Shown piece after piece: positions 33,593-43,200 of a stretch of DNA of 64,000 bases. Numbering within the stretch: position 1 is the first letter of the stretch; each line of letters begins with the position of its first letter. This DNA comes from DATKBT01 sp035546295 (GTDB lineage: Bacteria; Acidobacteriota; Thermoanaerobaculia; Multivoradales; Multivoraceae), in assembly GCA_035546295.1 (NCBI GenBank), contig DATKBT010000027.1, positions 1 to 64,000 of the forward strand, in the 5' to 3' direction. The notes beneath the pieces were generated by a model, which had not been told where the DNA came from, made no database searches, and saw only the letters and a program-made list of their open reading frames with translations. A program made the translations under genes and the position numbers.

Positions 33593-35026
33593 ATGCGACG
33601 TCTCGCACCGCTCCGCAAGTCCGACCTGCCCCGGCGCGAGGTCCCTTTCTGGAAGCTGACCGGGCCCGGTGCGGTCCTGGTCGGGCTCTCGATCGGCGCC
33701 GGAGAGCTGGTGATGTGGCCGTACATCACCGCACGCTTCGGCGCCGGGATGGCGTGGGCGGCGGTGCTCGGCGTGTTCCTCCAGCTCTGGATCAACCTCG
33801 AGATCGGTCGCTGGGCGGTCGCCACCGGCGAGAGCCCGTTCTCGGCGATGGCGCGGCTGTGGCGCGGCTTCGTGCTGGTCTTCCTGCTGATCAACGGGCT
33901 CCTGGTCTTCCTGCCGGCCTGGGCGCGAACCTCGGGCGCCGCGCTCAAGGCGCTGCTGTTCGGCCCCGACGGGCCGGGCCCCGACTGGGTGTGGACGGGG
34001 ATCACCTTCGCCGGGATCGCGCTCGTCCTGTTCGGACCGAAGGCGGTGTACACGGGTGTCGAGCGCGCCATCTCGGTGCTGGTCGTGATCATCACGCTCG
34101 GCCTGATCGTGGTCGTCGCCCAGGTCGCGACGCGCGACACCATTGCCGAGCTCGGACGCGGGATCCTGTCCTTCGGCCACATCGAGCTCGCCGACGACTT
34201 CCCCTTCCACCGCTTCTTCAGCGCGCTGGTCTTCGCGGGTGCAGGCGGGCTGGGCAACCTGTTCTACGCCTACTACCTGCGCGATAAGGGGATCGGCATG
34301 GGCGCGCGGATCCCGCGCCTGATCAACCCGCTGCGCGGGCGCGAGGAGGCCAAGCTCGAGGAGGGGTTCACCTACGAGGACTCCGAGGGCGTTGACGGCA
34401 ACGAGAATTCGCGGCGATTCACCGACTGGATGCGTTTCGTGATCCTCGACCAGACGCTCTACTTCTGGCTGCTCAACACCTTCACGCTGGTGCTGTTCAT
34501 GCTCGGTGCCCTCGCGGTGCTTCATCCGCAGGGTCTGGTCCCGGCCGAGGGGCGGCTGGTCTGGGACCTCGCGACCATGCTCGAGGTGTCGATGGGGTCG
34601 GTCGGCCGGTCGCTGTTCCTTCTGATCGGGATGGCGGCGCTGTGGAGCACCCAGCTCACCAACGTCGACGGCTACGCTCGGGTGTTCGCCGACCTGCTCG
34701 GGCACCACTTCGGCGTCGGAACCGCGAGCGACGGCCGCTTCAGCCAGGGCCGGCTCTACCTGATCTTCGCGGTCGTCGTCATGGCATTCGGCACTGCGAG
34801 CACCTGGGTGCTCGAGCGCTTCGAGATCTCGGCCCTCGGGTTCATCTTCAATTCGGCCCTGCTCGGCGGGTTCGCCATGGCCGTCTACTGCCCGGCGCTG
34901 CTGTGGGCGAACCTGCGCCTGCTGCCCAAGAGCGCACGCCCGAAGCCGCTCAACGTGGTGATGGCCGGCATCGCCTCGGCGGTCTACGTCGCGTTCGCCG
35001 TCTACACGCTGATCGAGCTGGTGTGA
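33593..35026 (+). CDS. Nramp-related membrane transporter lacking the DPGN motif
   Basis: A 477-residue polytopic protein of about eleven spans. The first span reads GPGAVLVGLSIGAGELVMWP, where true Nramp metal transporters have DPGN; the metal-binding Met of span 6 is also not evident (FAGAGGLGNLFYAYYL). A long loop (about 240-285) carries charged residues (EEAKLEEGFTYEDSEGVDG). This places it in the Nramp-related group whose substrate is unsettled, so divalent-metal transport should not be assumed. It diverges from the BNR gene across a 281-base gap and is followed by repeat copy 2. Confidence 0.8.
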   Translation: MRRLAPLRKSDLPRREVPFWKLTGPGAVLVGLSIGAGELVMWPYITARFGAGMAWAAVLGVFLQLWINLEIGRWAVATGESPFSAMARLWRGFVLVFLLINGLLVFLPAWARTSGAALKALLFGPDGPGPDWVWTGITFAGIALVLFGPKAVYTGVERAISVLVVIITLGLIVVVAQVATRDTIAELGRGILSFGHIELADDFPFHRFFSALVFAGAGGLGNLFYAYYLRDKGIGMGARIPRLINPLRGREEAKLEEGFTYEDSEGVDGNENSRRFTDWMRFVILDQTLYFWLLNTFTLVLFMLGALAVLHPQGLVPAEGRLVWDLATMLEVSMGSVGRSLFLLIGMAALWSTQLTNVDGYARVFADLLGHHFGVGTASDGRFSQGRLYLIFAVVVMAFGTASTWVLERFEISALGFIFNSALLGGFAMAVYCPALLWANLRLLPKSARPKPLNVVMAGIASAVYVAFAVYTLIELV

Positions 35027-35170
35027 CGGCGCGTCGTGAGCTCGTGACGTGACGGCATCGAACGGCTGGGGAGCGAGCGCGGGCGATCGATGAGGGGAAT
35101 ACGATCGCGCCCTCACCGAGGAGCGGGAGGCTCCGGCGCCGACGAGGTGCTCGCCGTCGCTCGCTGGGCG

Positions 35171-35277
35171 CCGCCTAGGTCTACTAGGCCAGCGGGAAGC
35201 TCACAGAATGGTCAAAGTTCGATCAAGCCGCTGCGCTCGCCCAGAGAAAACGGCTGTGGCCTGGTCGACCCAGCCGC
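35171..35277. mobile_element. MITE-like repeat, copy 2
   Basis: A 107-base element matching copy 1 (16376-16657) throughout except for the 59-bp array. Terminal inverted repeats are TAGGTCTACTAGGCCAGC at the left and GGCCTGGTCGACCCAGCC at the right. Internal phrases (AATGGTCAAAGTTCGATCAA, CGCCCAGAGAAAACGGCTG) match copy 1. It lies between the stop of the Nramp-like gene and the Dabb gene, in otherwise non-coding DNA. Confidence 0.7.
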
Positions 35278-35313
35278 GCTCGCTTGCGGGCTTGCGGCGC
35301 GCGAGTGATCGGC

Positions 35314-35385
35314 TAGCGGGCTCGTGGTATGACCGCCCGCGACCTCGCTGCTCGTTGGGGAGTGGTAAACACCACGAGCCCGCTA
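35314..35385. repeat. Long stem-loop adjoining repeat copy 2
   Basis: TAGCGGGCTCGTGGT (35314-35328) pairs with ACCACGAGCCCGCTA (35371-35385). The stem is identical to the one beside copy 1 (16694-16766), while most of the loop has diverged, as expected if the stem is what is conserved. The sequence between repeat and stem (CGCTTGCGGGCTTGCGGCGC) is also conserved. Confidence 0.88.
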
Positions 35386-35432
35386 GAGCTTGCTCCTCCT
35401 AGAAGAGACCCGCCTGCTCGCCCGGCCTCGCC

Positions 35433-35735
35433 ATGATCCAGCGCGTCGTCCTCATCCGCCTGCACCCGCAACACCGCAACGATGCCGATCGCCGCCAGAT
35501 CGCCGAGCACGCCCGCGAGGTGCTGGGTCCCATCCCCCTGCTCTCGGAGCTCTCCGTGGCGCCCGCCGCCGATGCACGCACCCGTGGCCAGTGGGACTTG
35601 GTCGTGCTCGCGCGGCTCGCCGACTTCGAAGCCGCCGAGAGCTACCGCGTCGACCGCACCCACCGCGCCTTCGCCGATCTGTACCTGAAGCCGCTCGCCG
35701 AGACGGTGCGAGTGTTCCATTTCGAGGTGGAGTGA
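35433..35735 (+). CDS. Dabb (stress-responsive A/B barrel) domain protein
   Basis: A 100-residue protein of the Dabb ferredoxin-like dimeric barrel family: MIQRVVLIRLHPQ, a central helix with VLGPIPLLSELSVA, QWDLVVLARLADFEAAESYR, then THRAFADLYLKPLAETVRVF. Family members act as small oligomeric barrels, some as cyclases, most with no known role. Full length. It follows repeat copy 2 and its stem-loop, and precedes a broken coiled-coil gene on the same strand. Confidence 0.9.
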   Translation: MIQRVVLIRLHPQHRNDADRRQIAEHAREVLGPIPLLSELSVAPAADARTRGQWDLVVLARLADFEAAESYRVDRTHRAFADLYLKPLAETVRVFHFEVE

Positions 35736-35791
35736 CGGTTCGGCGACGGCTGGCCGTTCGCAGTACGCGAAACGGAAGGCGCCCTGCCCGC

Positions 35792-36058
35792 GTGGACGAG
35801 ACCAATGCCCGGCTCGTCCAGACCAAGTTCGGACTCGACGCGGTGCGCACCGAGCTGAAGGACGAGCTGGACTCCCTGCGCCGCCGCGTGGTCGAGCCCG
35901 AGGAGCGGCTGGCGACCGCCACCACGCAGCTCTCCGCCGACGTCCAGGAGCTGAGCGGGCTGGTCCGCGTGTAGCGCTCGGAGCATCGTGCCGATCGCGC
36001 CGAGCTGCGCCTGCGGATCGATCGGCTCGAGCGCCAGGTCGGGCTCGGTCAGGAGTAG
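35792..36058 (+). pseudogene. Coiled-coil protein gene with internal stop
   Basis: From GTG 35792 the frame encodes a heptad-like coiled coil (VDETNARLVQTKFGLDAVRT, ELKDELDSLRRRVVEPEERL, TTQLSADVQELSGLVRV), meets TAG at 35972-35974, and continues in the same frame as RSEHRADRAELRLRIDRLER then QVGLGQE to a second TAG at 36058. The continuation has the same coiled-coil texture, so one point change probably truncated a gene of about 88 codons. The N-terminus may also be shortened. Function unknown. Confidence 0.55.
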
Positions 36059-36069
36059 AGCGCAGCGAT

Positions 36070-38982
36070 TCACGAGAACGGCGCCAGCGCGAGCTCGACG
36101 CCGAGGCGGGAGCTCACCTCGGCCAGGTAGCGCTCGAACCGCGGATCTGATCGCAGCGGCGCCAGGTCCCGGTTGCGCGCCGCGTAGGGGTGAAGGAAGC
36201 CCCGATCGAGACCCGCCTCGAGCGCCTCGAAGGCGGCGTCGAAGTCTCCCAGCGCCGCCCACACCGCCGGGCGCGAGATCGGCCCGAACGGCCGATCGAT
36301 CGACCAGGGGCTCTCGGTCGCCGCAGTCGCCGCGGCGAGACCCCGACGCGCGTCGTGGATCCGACCCTGGCGCGCGTCGATCCACGCGAGCTGCAGGCCG
36401 CAGTCGCTGCGCTCGGTGGCCGGGAGGCGCTCGGCCAGCACGAGCAGCGCGCGCGCACAAGCCTCCCGCGCGGCGCCGAAGCGCCCCTCGGCGCGCTCGA
36501 CGTGCGCCAGCCACTCGAGCGTTCGCAGCTCGGCGATCGGAGCCCGCAGGTGATCGCTGCCCGAGAGCCGCTCCAGCACCTCACCCAGCCGCGCCCGCGC
36601 CGCCGCGGTGTCGCCCGCGAAGACGTCGAGCTCGGCGCCGCGATAGAGCACCTCGGCCACCGCGTAGTGGTCCTCGCCGAGGTGCTCGGCATAGATCTCC
36701 CGCGCGTCCTCCAGAACGAGGGCTGCTTCGTCGAGGCGGTCGAGCAGCGTGAGCGCGGGCGCCATCAGCAGCAGAGTGTCGGCGACGGTCTGGTGGCGCT
36801 CGCCGTACTCGGCTCGCGACACCGCCAGCTCGTGCTTCATCAGCGGCAGCGCCTCGGCCGGGCGGCCGAGCTGGACCAGCGACCAGCCGAGATTGGTGCC
36901 GAGCACGGCGACCTCGACGTGATCGGAGCCCAGGACCTCGCGCAGGATCGACCGGGCCTCCTCGAAGGCGTGCACCGACGCCTCCCAGTCTCGAGTCTCC
37001 TGGGCCAGGATGCCCTGGCGGTTGAGCAGGTCGCCGACCTCCCGGCTGCGCGCTCCGGAGGTCGCGCGGGCCAGCGCCATCGCGCGGGCGAGCACGCGCT
37101 CGGCGTCCTCGTAGCGGAGCGCGCGCTGGTAGGCGTGCGACAGCACGTCGAGCGCCCGCAGCCGAGCGGCGACCGTCGATGGCGAGCCGCCCGCCTCGAG
37201 AATCGCGTCCGCGCGTTCGAGCAACGGGATCGCCCGCTCGGGGCGGTCGAGCCCCTCGACCTCGAGGTAGCCGAGCGCGGTGAGGCTCTCGGCGACTCGG
37301 GGATCGTCGATTCCCAAATTCTGCTCGCGGAGCTCGAGGCCCTGCTCGAGGAGGACCCGCCCCTGCTCGTAGCTGCCGAGCTGAACGTAGATCCGCCCCA
37401 GCGTGTCGAGCAGCCGGGAGCGCACGATCGGGCTGTCGTCGAGGTCTCGGGCGACGCGCTGCGCGCCCGCATCGAGGAGCTCGCGTGCGGTTTGCTGGCC
37501 GGCGTTCGGCAGCCCGGGCTCCGCGGCCTCGAACAGGCCGATCAGGAACTCGGTGACCTGGTTGGCGCTGGTGGCGTCGCGCTGCGCCTGCTCGAGCGCC
37601 GCGCGCGCCCGGTCGAGCCCGAACAGGGCGATGACCGTGGACGCGACCAGCCCGAGGACGACCAGCGCTGCTGCCGCGAACGCCAGGCGGTGACGGCGGA
37701 TCAGCTTGCGCGTCCGGTAGGCGAGGCTGGGCGGCCCCGCGGCGACGGCCTCGCCCGCGAGGTGGGCCTCGAGGTCGGCGGCCAGGGCCGATGGGCTCTC
37801 GTAGCGTTCGTCGCGCTCCCTGGCGAGCGCCTTGAGGACCACCCAGTCGAGGTCGCCGCGGATCTCGCGCACCAGGCTGCGCGGATCGGTCCCGCGGCTC
37901 GACGCGATCCGCCGGGTACGGCCCGTCGCCGGCAGGAGCCGCGAGCTCGGTCTCGGCGTCTCCTGCTCGAGGATCCGGCGGCGAATCCCCTCGAAGCCGC
38001 CGCTCGAGGCCGTGTCCGCGACGCCCGCACCGGCGTGCGGCTCCGAGACCGGCTCTGGCGTCGAAGCCGGTGCCGGCACCGGCAGCTGGCCCACCAGGAG
38101 CTCGAAGAGCATCACCCCCAGCGAGTACACGTCGGTGCGCAGGTCGATCCGGGCAGGCTCGCCGGAGAGCTGCTCGGGGCTCATGTACTCGGGCGTGCCG
38201 ACCAGCTCGCCCTCCCGCGTGAACGAGCCATCGCCGGCCGGCGTCCTTCGAGCCGTCGTCCCGCCGACCAACTTCGCGATCCCGAAGTCGATCACCTTGA
38301 CCTGGGGACCCTCGGGCCCGCCGGTGTGCGCGACCAGGACGTTGGACGGCTTGAGGTCGCGGTGGACGATGCCTTGCCGGTGCGCGTGCTGCACCGCCCG
38401 GCAGACGTCGAGGAAGAGCTCGAGGCGCGGGCGCAGCGCCAGCGCGTGCTGGTCGCACCAGCGGGTGATCGGCAGGCCGTCGACCAGCTCCATGGCGAAG
38501 AAGGGCCGGCCGTCGTCGGTGGTGCCCGCTTCGTAGAGACGCGCGATGTTGGGGTGCTCGAGCAGAGCCAGCGCCTGCCGCTCGAGCTGGAACCGCGCGG
38601 CGCCCGCGCGCCCGCCCACCCCCTGCTTGAGCACCTTGATCGCGACCCTGCGCTCGACGGCGCCTGCCTGTACCGCCTCGTAGACCTCGCCCATGCCGCC
38701 CTCGCCGATCCTGCGCACCAGCCGGAAGGGACCCAGGCCGACGGTCCCGTCGAGCTCCTCGCGCCACGGCAGCGCGGGCGCCGGCGTCGCCGGGTCGAGG
38801 GCCAGGAGCGGCGCGCCGTCGGGATCTGCCGCGAGGCGAATCATCCGCTCGAGCTTGGCCACCAGCTCATCCTCCGCGCCAGCCGCACGCAGCTCGGCAA
38901 GGCGTCGCTCTCGGTCCCGCACTTCGAGCGGCGCCAGCTCGGCGAAGCGGCTCTCGAGCCAATGGAAGCGTGTCGGGTCCAC
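36070..38982 (-). CDS. Membrane Ser/Thr protein kinase with C-terminal TPR domain
   Basis: A 970-residue protein. An N-terminal helical segment (about 1-75) precedes a complete kinase domain: IGEGGMGEVYEAV (Gly loop), RRVAIKVLKQG (Lys), GIVHRDLKPSNVLV (catalytic Asp), VKVIDFGIAKLV (DFG), GTPEYMSPEQLSG and DVYSLGVMLFELLVG. One span follows (LAFAAAALVVLGLVASTVIA, about 430-450), then about 500 residues of tetratricopeptide-like repeats outside the membrane. It starts at GTG 38982 and diverges, with 89 bases between starts, from an ECF sigma factor, the usual pairing in Acidobacteria-type genomes, so the kinase probably feeds into that sigma factor or they respond together. Confidence 0.9.
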   Translation of the reverse strand: MDPTRFHWLESRFAELAPLEVRDRERRLAELRAAGAEDELVAKLERMIRLAADPDGAPLLALDPATPAPALPWREELDGTVGLGPFRLVRRIGEGGMGEVYEAVQAGAVERRVAIKVLKQGVGGRAGAARFQLERQALALLEHPNIARLYEAGTTDDGRPFFAMELVDGLPITRWCDQHALALRPRLELFLDVCRAVQHAHRQGIVHRDLKPSNVLVAHTGGPEGPQVKVIDFGIAKLVGGTTARRTPAGDGSFTREGELVGTPEYMSPEQLSGEPARIDLRTDVYSLGVMLFELLVGQLPVPAPASTPEPVSEPHAGAGVADTASSGGFEGIRRRILEQETPRPSSRLLPATGRTRRIASSRGTDPRSLVREIRGDLDWVVLKALARERDERYESPSALAADLEAHLAGEAVAAGPPSLAYRTRKLIRRHRLAFAAAALVVLGLVASTVIALFGLDRARAALEQAQRDATSANQVTEFLIGLFEAAEPGLPNAGQQTARELLDAGAQRVARDLDDSPIVRSRLLDTLGRIYVQLGSYEQGRVLLEQGLELREQNLGIDDPRVAESLTALGYLEVEGLDRPERAIPLLERADAILEAGGSPSTVAARLRALDVLSHAYQRALRYEDAERVLARAMALARATSGARSREVGDLLNRQGILAQETRDWEASVHAFEEARSILREVLGSDHVEVAVLGTNLGWSLVQLGRPAEALPLMKHELAVSRAEYGERHQTVADTLLLMAPALTLLDRLDEAALVLEDAREIYAEHLGEDHYAVAEVLYRGAELDVFAGDTAAARARLGEVLERLSGSDHLRAPIAELRTLEWLAHVERAEGRFGAAREACARALLVLAERLPATERSDCGLQLAWIDARQGRIHDARRGLAAATAATESPWSIDRPFGPISRPAVWAALGDFDAAFEALEAGLDRGFLHPYAARNRDLAPLRSDPRFERYLAEVSSRLGVELALAPFS

Positions 38983-39071
38983 GAGATCGTTGGGCAGCGA
39001 AGCACCGGGCGGGAGTCGACCGACGTCAAGGGTGTAGCCTAACGGCTCCCTCGACAGGGGAGACCGCGAAG

Positions 39072-39650
39072 GTGGCCGGACACATCACAGCTCTGCTCCA
39101 GCGCGCAGCGACCGGGGACGAGCACGCGCTCGACGGCCTGGTCGCAGAGGTCTATGCCGAGCTCGAGCAGATCGCGCGCAGCAGGCTCTATCGCCAGTAC
39201 GGATCCGAGGCCCACGCCCGGACGCTCGAGCCGGCCGCCCTGGTCAACGAGACCCTGCTCAAGCTGATCAAGGACCCGCGAGGGTTCGACAACCGCGCGC
39301 ACTTCTTCACCTTCGCGACCCGCGTCATGGTCAACGTGATGCTCGAATACCAGCGCCGCCGCTCCGCCGCCAAACGCGGCGGCGACTGCATCCGCGTGAC
39401 GCTGAGCGAGGCCGAGCCGGCGGCGCCCACCGTCGGCCTGTGGGACCTCGAGTCCGCCTTCGAGGAGCTCGACCGGCTCGATCCGCGCAAGGCTCAGGTG
39501 CTCCGGCTCAAGGCGGTGTGGGGGTTGGAGAACGCCGAGGTGGCGCGCGCGCTCGAGATCTCCGAGCGGACGGTCGAGCGCGACTGGCGCTTCGCACGGG
39601 CGTGGCTGCTCGACCGCAACCTCCACGCTCCGAGGTCGGACCCGGGCTGA
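39072..39650 (+). CDS. ECF-type RNA polymerase sigma factor (TIGR02999-like)
   Basis: A 192-residue sigma factor. Region 2 has VYAELEQIARSRLYRQYGS, then LEPAALVNETLLKLIK and HFFTFATRVMVNVMLEYQRR; region 4 ends with KAQVLRLKAVWGLENAEVAR and ISERTVERDWRFARAWL, the helix-turn-helix. The phrase ALVNETLLKL and the RDWRFARAWL end are the marks of the X6/TIGR02999 type, frequent in Acidobacteria and Planctomycetes and often next to Ser/Thr kinases, as here. No anti-sigma gene is visible. GTG start at 39072 with GGGGAGA upstream. Confidence 0.92.
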   Translation: MAGHITALLQRAATGDEHALDGLVAEVYAELEQIARSRLYRQYGSEAHARTLEPAALVNETLLKLIKDPRGFDNRAHFFTFATRVMVNVMLEYQRRRSAAKRGGDCIRVTLSEAEPAAPTVGLWDLESAFEELDRLDPRKAQVLRLKAVWGLENAEVARALEISERTVERDWRFARAWLLDRNLHAPRSDPG

Positions 39651-40290
39651 ACCTGCCTCCGTCCAGCCGGAGCAGCTCGACCGGGCGCGCAAGAACGCGC
39701 TCGCGCGAGGTCGCCGATCGGCCCACCCGGGGTTGCCGAGCTGGCGCGCGCTGCCCACCCTGCGCGCCTCCGACGCCGGGATCGAGGTCGTGGTCGCCGG
39801 GATCGGCGTGCAGCCGCTGCGCACGCTGCTGCGCGCGGGGTGGCACCGGCGCGGAGAGCGGCTCACGCTCCTGCGCTCCTTCGAGCGCGGCTTCGAGCTG
39901 GCGCGACGCTCGGCGTCGCCCCCCGAAACGCCGGCGGGCGGCGATCGAGCTGCCCCTCCCGGCGAGCCCCGCGCGCACCGGTCGTAGCGAGACACCGCGT
40001 CCTCGATCCACCGATGGCTGGACGCCCTGCCTGGTCCAGGAGCCGCTCGGTTCGGCTCGGCTCCGTACAGCAAGTCTGGAGCGCGCGCGAAGAGGCGGTT
40101 CGGGCGCCTCTTCGAACGCGCACGGTGGTCCGGCACGATACCCGGCACCCGCTGCGCCGGCACACGGTGCCCCGCCAGGACGGGCCCGGGCACGGCGGCA
40201 CGGCCGCGCTCCACCCGATCGCGGCTCGGCGCGCGCCTTCGACGGGGGCGCGCGAATCGCGCGTAGCATGGCCGGGGCGGCCGAGGAGCC
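39651..40290. other. Largely non-coding stretch
   Basis: One doubtful 84-codon frame (39733-39987) is listed separately. Otherwise I see no recognisable protein. It leads into the YdbH-like gene, whose promoter should be in the last part. No repeat noticed. Confidence 0.45.
39733..39987 (+). CDS. Doubtful small protein or gene remnant
   Basis: From a TTG at 39733 this frame reads LPSWRALPTLRASDAGIEV, then VVVAGIGVQPLRTLLRAGWH and RRGERLTLLRSFERGFELAR, which has the hydrophobic/charged alternation of a real alpha/beta fold, followed by a Pro/Ala/Arg tail. There is no good ribosome site and no family that I recognise. It may be the remnant of a larger gene after the sigma factor. Confidence 0.3.
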   Translation: MPSWRALPTLRASDAGIEVVVAGIGVQPLRTLLRAGWHRRGERLTLLRSFERGFELARRSASPPETPAGGDRAAPPGEPRAHRS

Positions 40291-43200
40291 ATGATCGACG
40301 ACCCACACGATGGAGCGAGGCGAAGCCGGCTCGACCGATGGCGGAGCCGAGGCCGCCGCCGGCTGCTTCGCCTGGCCGTGGTCGCGCTCGTCCTCGCCGG
40401 TGGTCTCGCCCTCGCGCTGTGGATGCTCCGCGACCTCCCGCGCCGCCTGCTCGAGCAGGCGCTCTCCGATCGCCTCTCCGCGCGGGTGAGGATCGAAGGG
40501 TTGCGGCTTCGCCCGCAGATCGCGCTCTCGGGAGTGACCATCCGCGAGATGCGGACCCTGCCGACGCTCGAGACCGCGTCGACGCCGCGTATCGTGGTGC
40601 ACGGCCACTGGCGCGCCCTGCTCCGCGGCGAGATCGAGCGGCTCGAGATCCCCGAGGCGACGGCGCGGCTCCGGCCGGTCTGTGGGCGACCCCTCGAGCT
40701 GACCGCTCCGCGAGCGCACGTCGAGCGGATCGACCTAGGCTCGCTCGACCTCGAGGTCGTCGAGGGCGCGAAGCGGGCGTCGCTCCACCTCGAGGGCACC
40801 CTCGAGAACCCGGAGGGACGAGGGCTCGAGGGAACGTTCGCAGTGCGCGCGCCCGAGCTCGACATCCTGCCGCTCGCCGCGCTGTGGCGGCCGGAGCTGT
40901 CGCCGCGCTGCGCGGGGAGCGACCGCTGGCCCGACCTTCGTCTCGAGCGTGCCACCGGGGAGCTCGTCCTGGCGCGGGGGGCGCGAGCCGCCGGCGCCGA
41001 GCCCGGACCGCCCGGACTGCGCCTGAGCACGCGGCTCGAGGCGGCGCGCGCCTCGGCGGTGCTCGAAGGGCAGGAGCTCGTCCTCCCCGACCCGACGCTC
41101 GACGCCACCCTGACGCTGGCGGCCGCGACGCGCGCCGAGGCCGTGTTGCGAGCCCCCGGTGTCGAGCGCGCCACCTTCGACCTGGAGCTAGCCCCGGGGG
41201 ACGGCTCCGGCACATGGCGGGCGACCGTCACGGGTCTCGATCTCGAGCCCTGGCTGCTCTTAGCTGGCACGCTGGGCGCACCCGGAGAGCTGCGCGGAGC
41301 CGGCACCCTCACCGGCGAGATCGAGAGCTCGCGCCGAGGCGCCGAGCCGGGCGCCGATGCCGCCGCCCTCGCGTTCCGTGCGACCGCGCGTCTCGATCGC
41401 CTCGACGCGAGCGAGCTCGACGGAACGTTCTCGACTGTGCGAGCGGGGGGACTGGTGGTCGAAGCGTACGGTCAGCGCCTGGCGCGGCCCGCTGCGGACC
41501 TCACGTTCCGCGCGACGGCGCGGCTCGATCGTCTCGAGGCGGCCGCGAGCGAGGGACCGGTGCCGGCGGTGCGCGCCGGCGGGATCGTGGTCGACGCGAG
41601 CGGTCGCCGGCCGGCGCAGCCGGGCCGCGCTGCCACCGACGACGACCTGGACCCTCGGGCCATCCTCGAGGGGAAGGTCGAGGCCAGGATCGAACGGTTC
41701 GCCGCCGAGATCCCCCCCGGGTCGGTCGGCCGCGGTCTGGCCGGCTTCGGCGGTCTCGATCCCGGCGACCTGTCGTGGCTCGCACCGCTGCGGGCCGGCT
41801 GGCAGGGCACCGTGTGGCCCGGGCGGCTGGGCGGAGATGTGCGGCTGCAGACCGCGGCGCTCGGGAGCTGGCAGATGCAGGGAGAGCTGCTTCTCGCCGG
41901 CGCCGACGATCCCGGAGCCGGGGCGCCGGCCGGCGCCCAGGACGCCGGTCCCGCGCGCGACGGTGGTGCTCGAGCGGCGGTCCTCGACGCGGCCTGGAGC
42001 TGGTCCGGAGAGCGCCTCGAAGTCCTCGCCGAGCGCTGGCGCTCACTCGGCGGCGAGTGGCCGGAGGACCTCGAGGTCTCGGGCTCGGCGCGAGCGCGCG
42101 GGAGGGTGCGGGGACCTCTCGGCGCGCCAGCGATCACGGCGCGCCTCGATCTCGAGGAACCGGCGGTCTCGGGTTCTCTCGCCGGCCGTGCGCTCGCCGC
42201 CGAGGCGCCGGCACTGGCGCTCTCGCTCGAGTCCGAACAGGCCGCAGAGCTGCGCGCTTCGGGCCTCGATCCGGTGACCGTACGGCTGGCGTTTGCCGAT
42301 CGTCCCCCGCTCGAGACCCTCCTGACCTTCGGTGATGCCCACTGGACAGGAGAGCGCGCCGCTCTCGATCGGCTCGAGGTCGACGCCCGCGCCCTGGGTC
42401 GAGTGGTCGTGCGCGACGTGCGGGTCGAGGGATCGGCCGCAGCCCGCCGCGCGAAGGGCGATCTGGAAGCGGCCGGCATGAACCTGCCGGTCTTGCTCGA
42501 CTGGTGGGTCGAGGAGGGCGCGACGGCGGCCGATCCCGCGACGACTCTCGCCACTCCATCCGAGAGAACGGCACTCGAGGAGATCGCGCTCGAGGGAGAG
42601 CTCGAGGGGGTGGCGAGCGCCGAGCTCCGCTGGTCCTGGCAGGCGGATGCCACGTGGAGCGCCGAAGGCCACGCCGCGGTCGGCGGCGGCGGCTGGTCCT
42701 CGGCCGACGGCTCGCGCGCGATCGCGGGCTTCGAGCCACGACTCGATCTGTCGGCGAGAAGGACCGGGCAGGAGGTCGCGGTCCGCGTGGGCGGCCCGGT
42801 CGGCGGGCTCCAGGTGCTGTGGGATGCCGTGTTCCTCGACTACACCGACCGCTACGTCGGGCTGGAGGCGTCGGGAACGGTCTCGACTGCGGCGGAGACG
42901 TCAGCCGAGGATGCATCACAGGCGCAGGCGTCCCCGACGGGCTCCGGCCGCACCGGGGAAGCTCCGGCCTGGCTCGCCGGTCGTGATGCTCGAGCCGCCG
43001 TCCGCCTCGTCGGCTCGGGGCTCGATGCGCGCTGGAGGGCGTCGCAGCGGGCCGACAGCGAGCCCGAGATGGAGCTGACGCTGGACCTGGACGACCTCGG
43101 GGAGGCCTGGCGGGCCTGGGTGCGCGATCCCCTGGAGGGATCGGGGACGATCGCCGAAGAGATCCGCCTCGACGGCTCCGCGCGGCTCGAGCTCCAGGGC

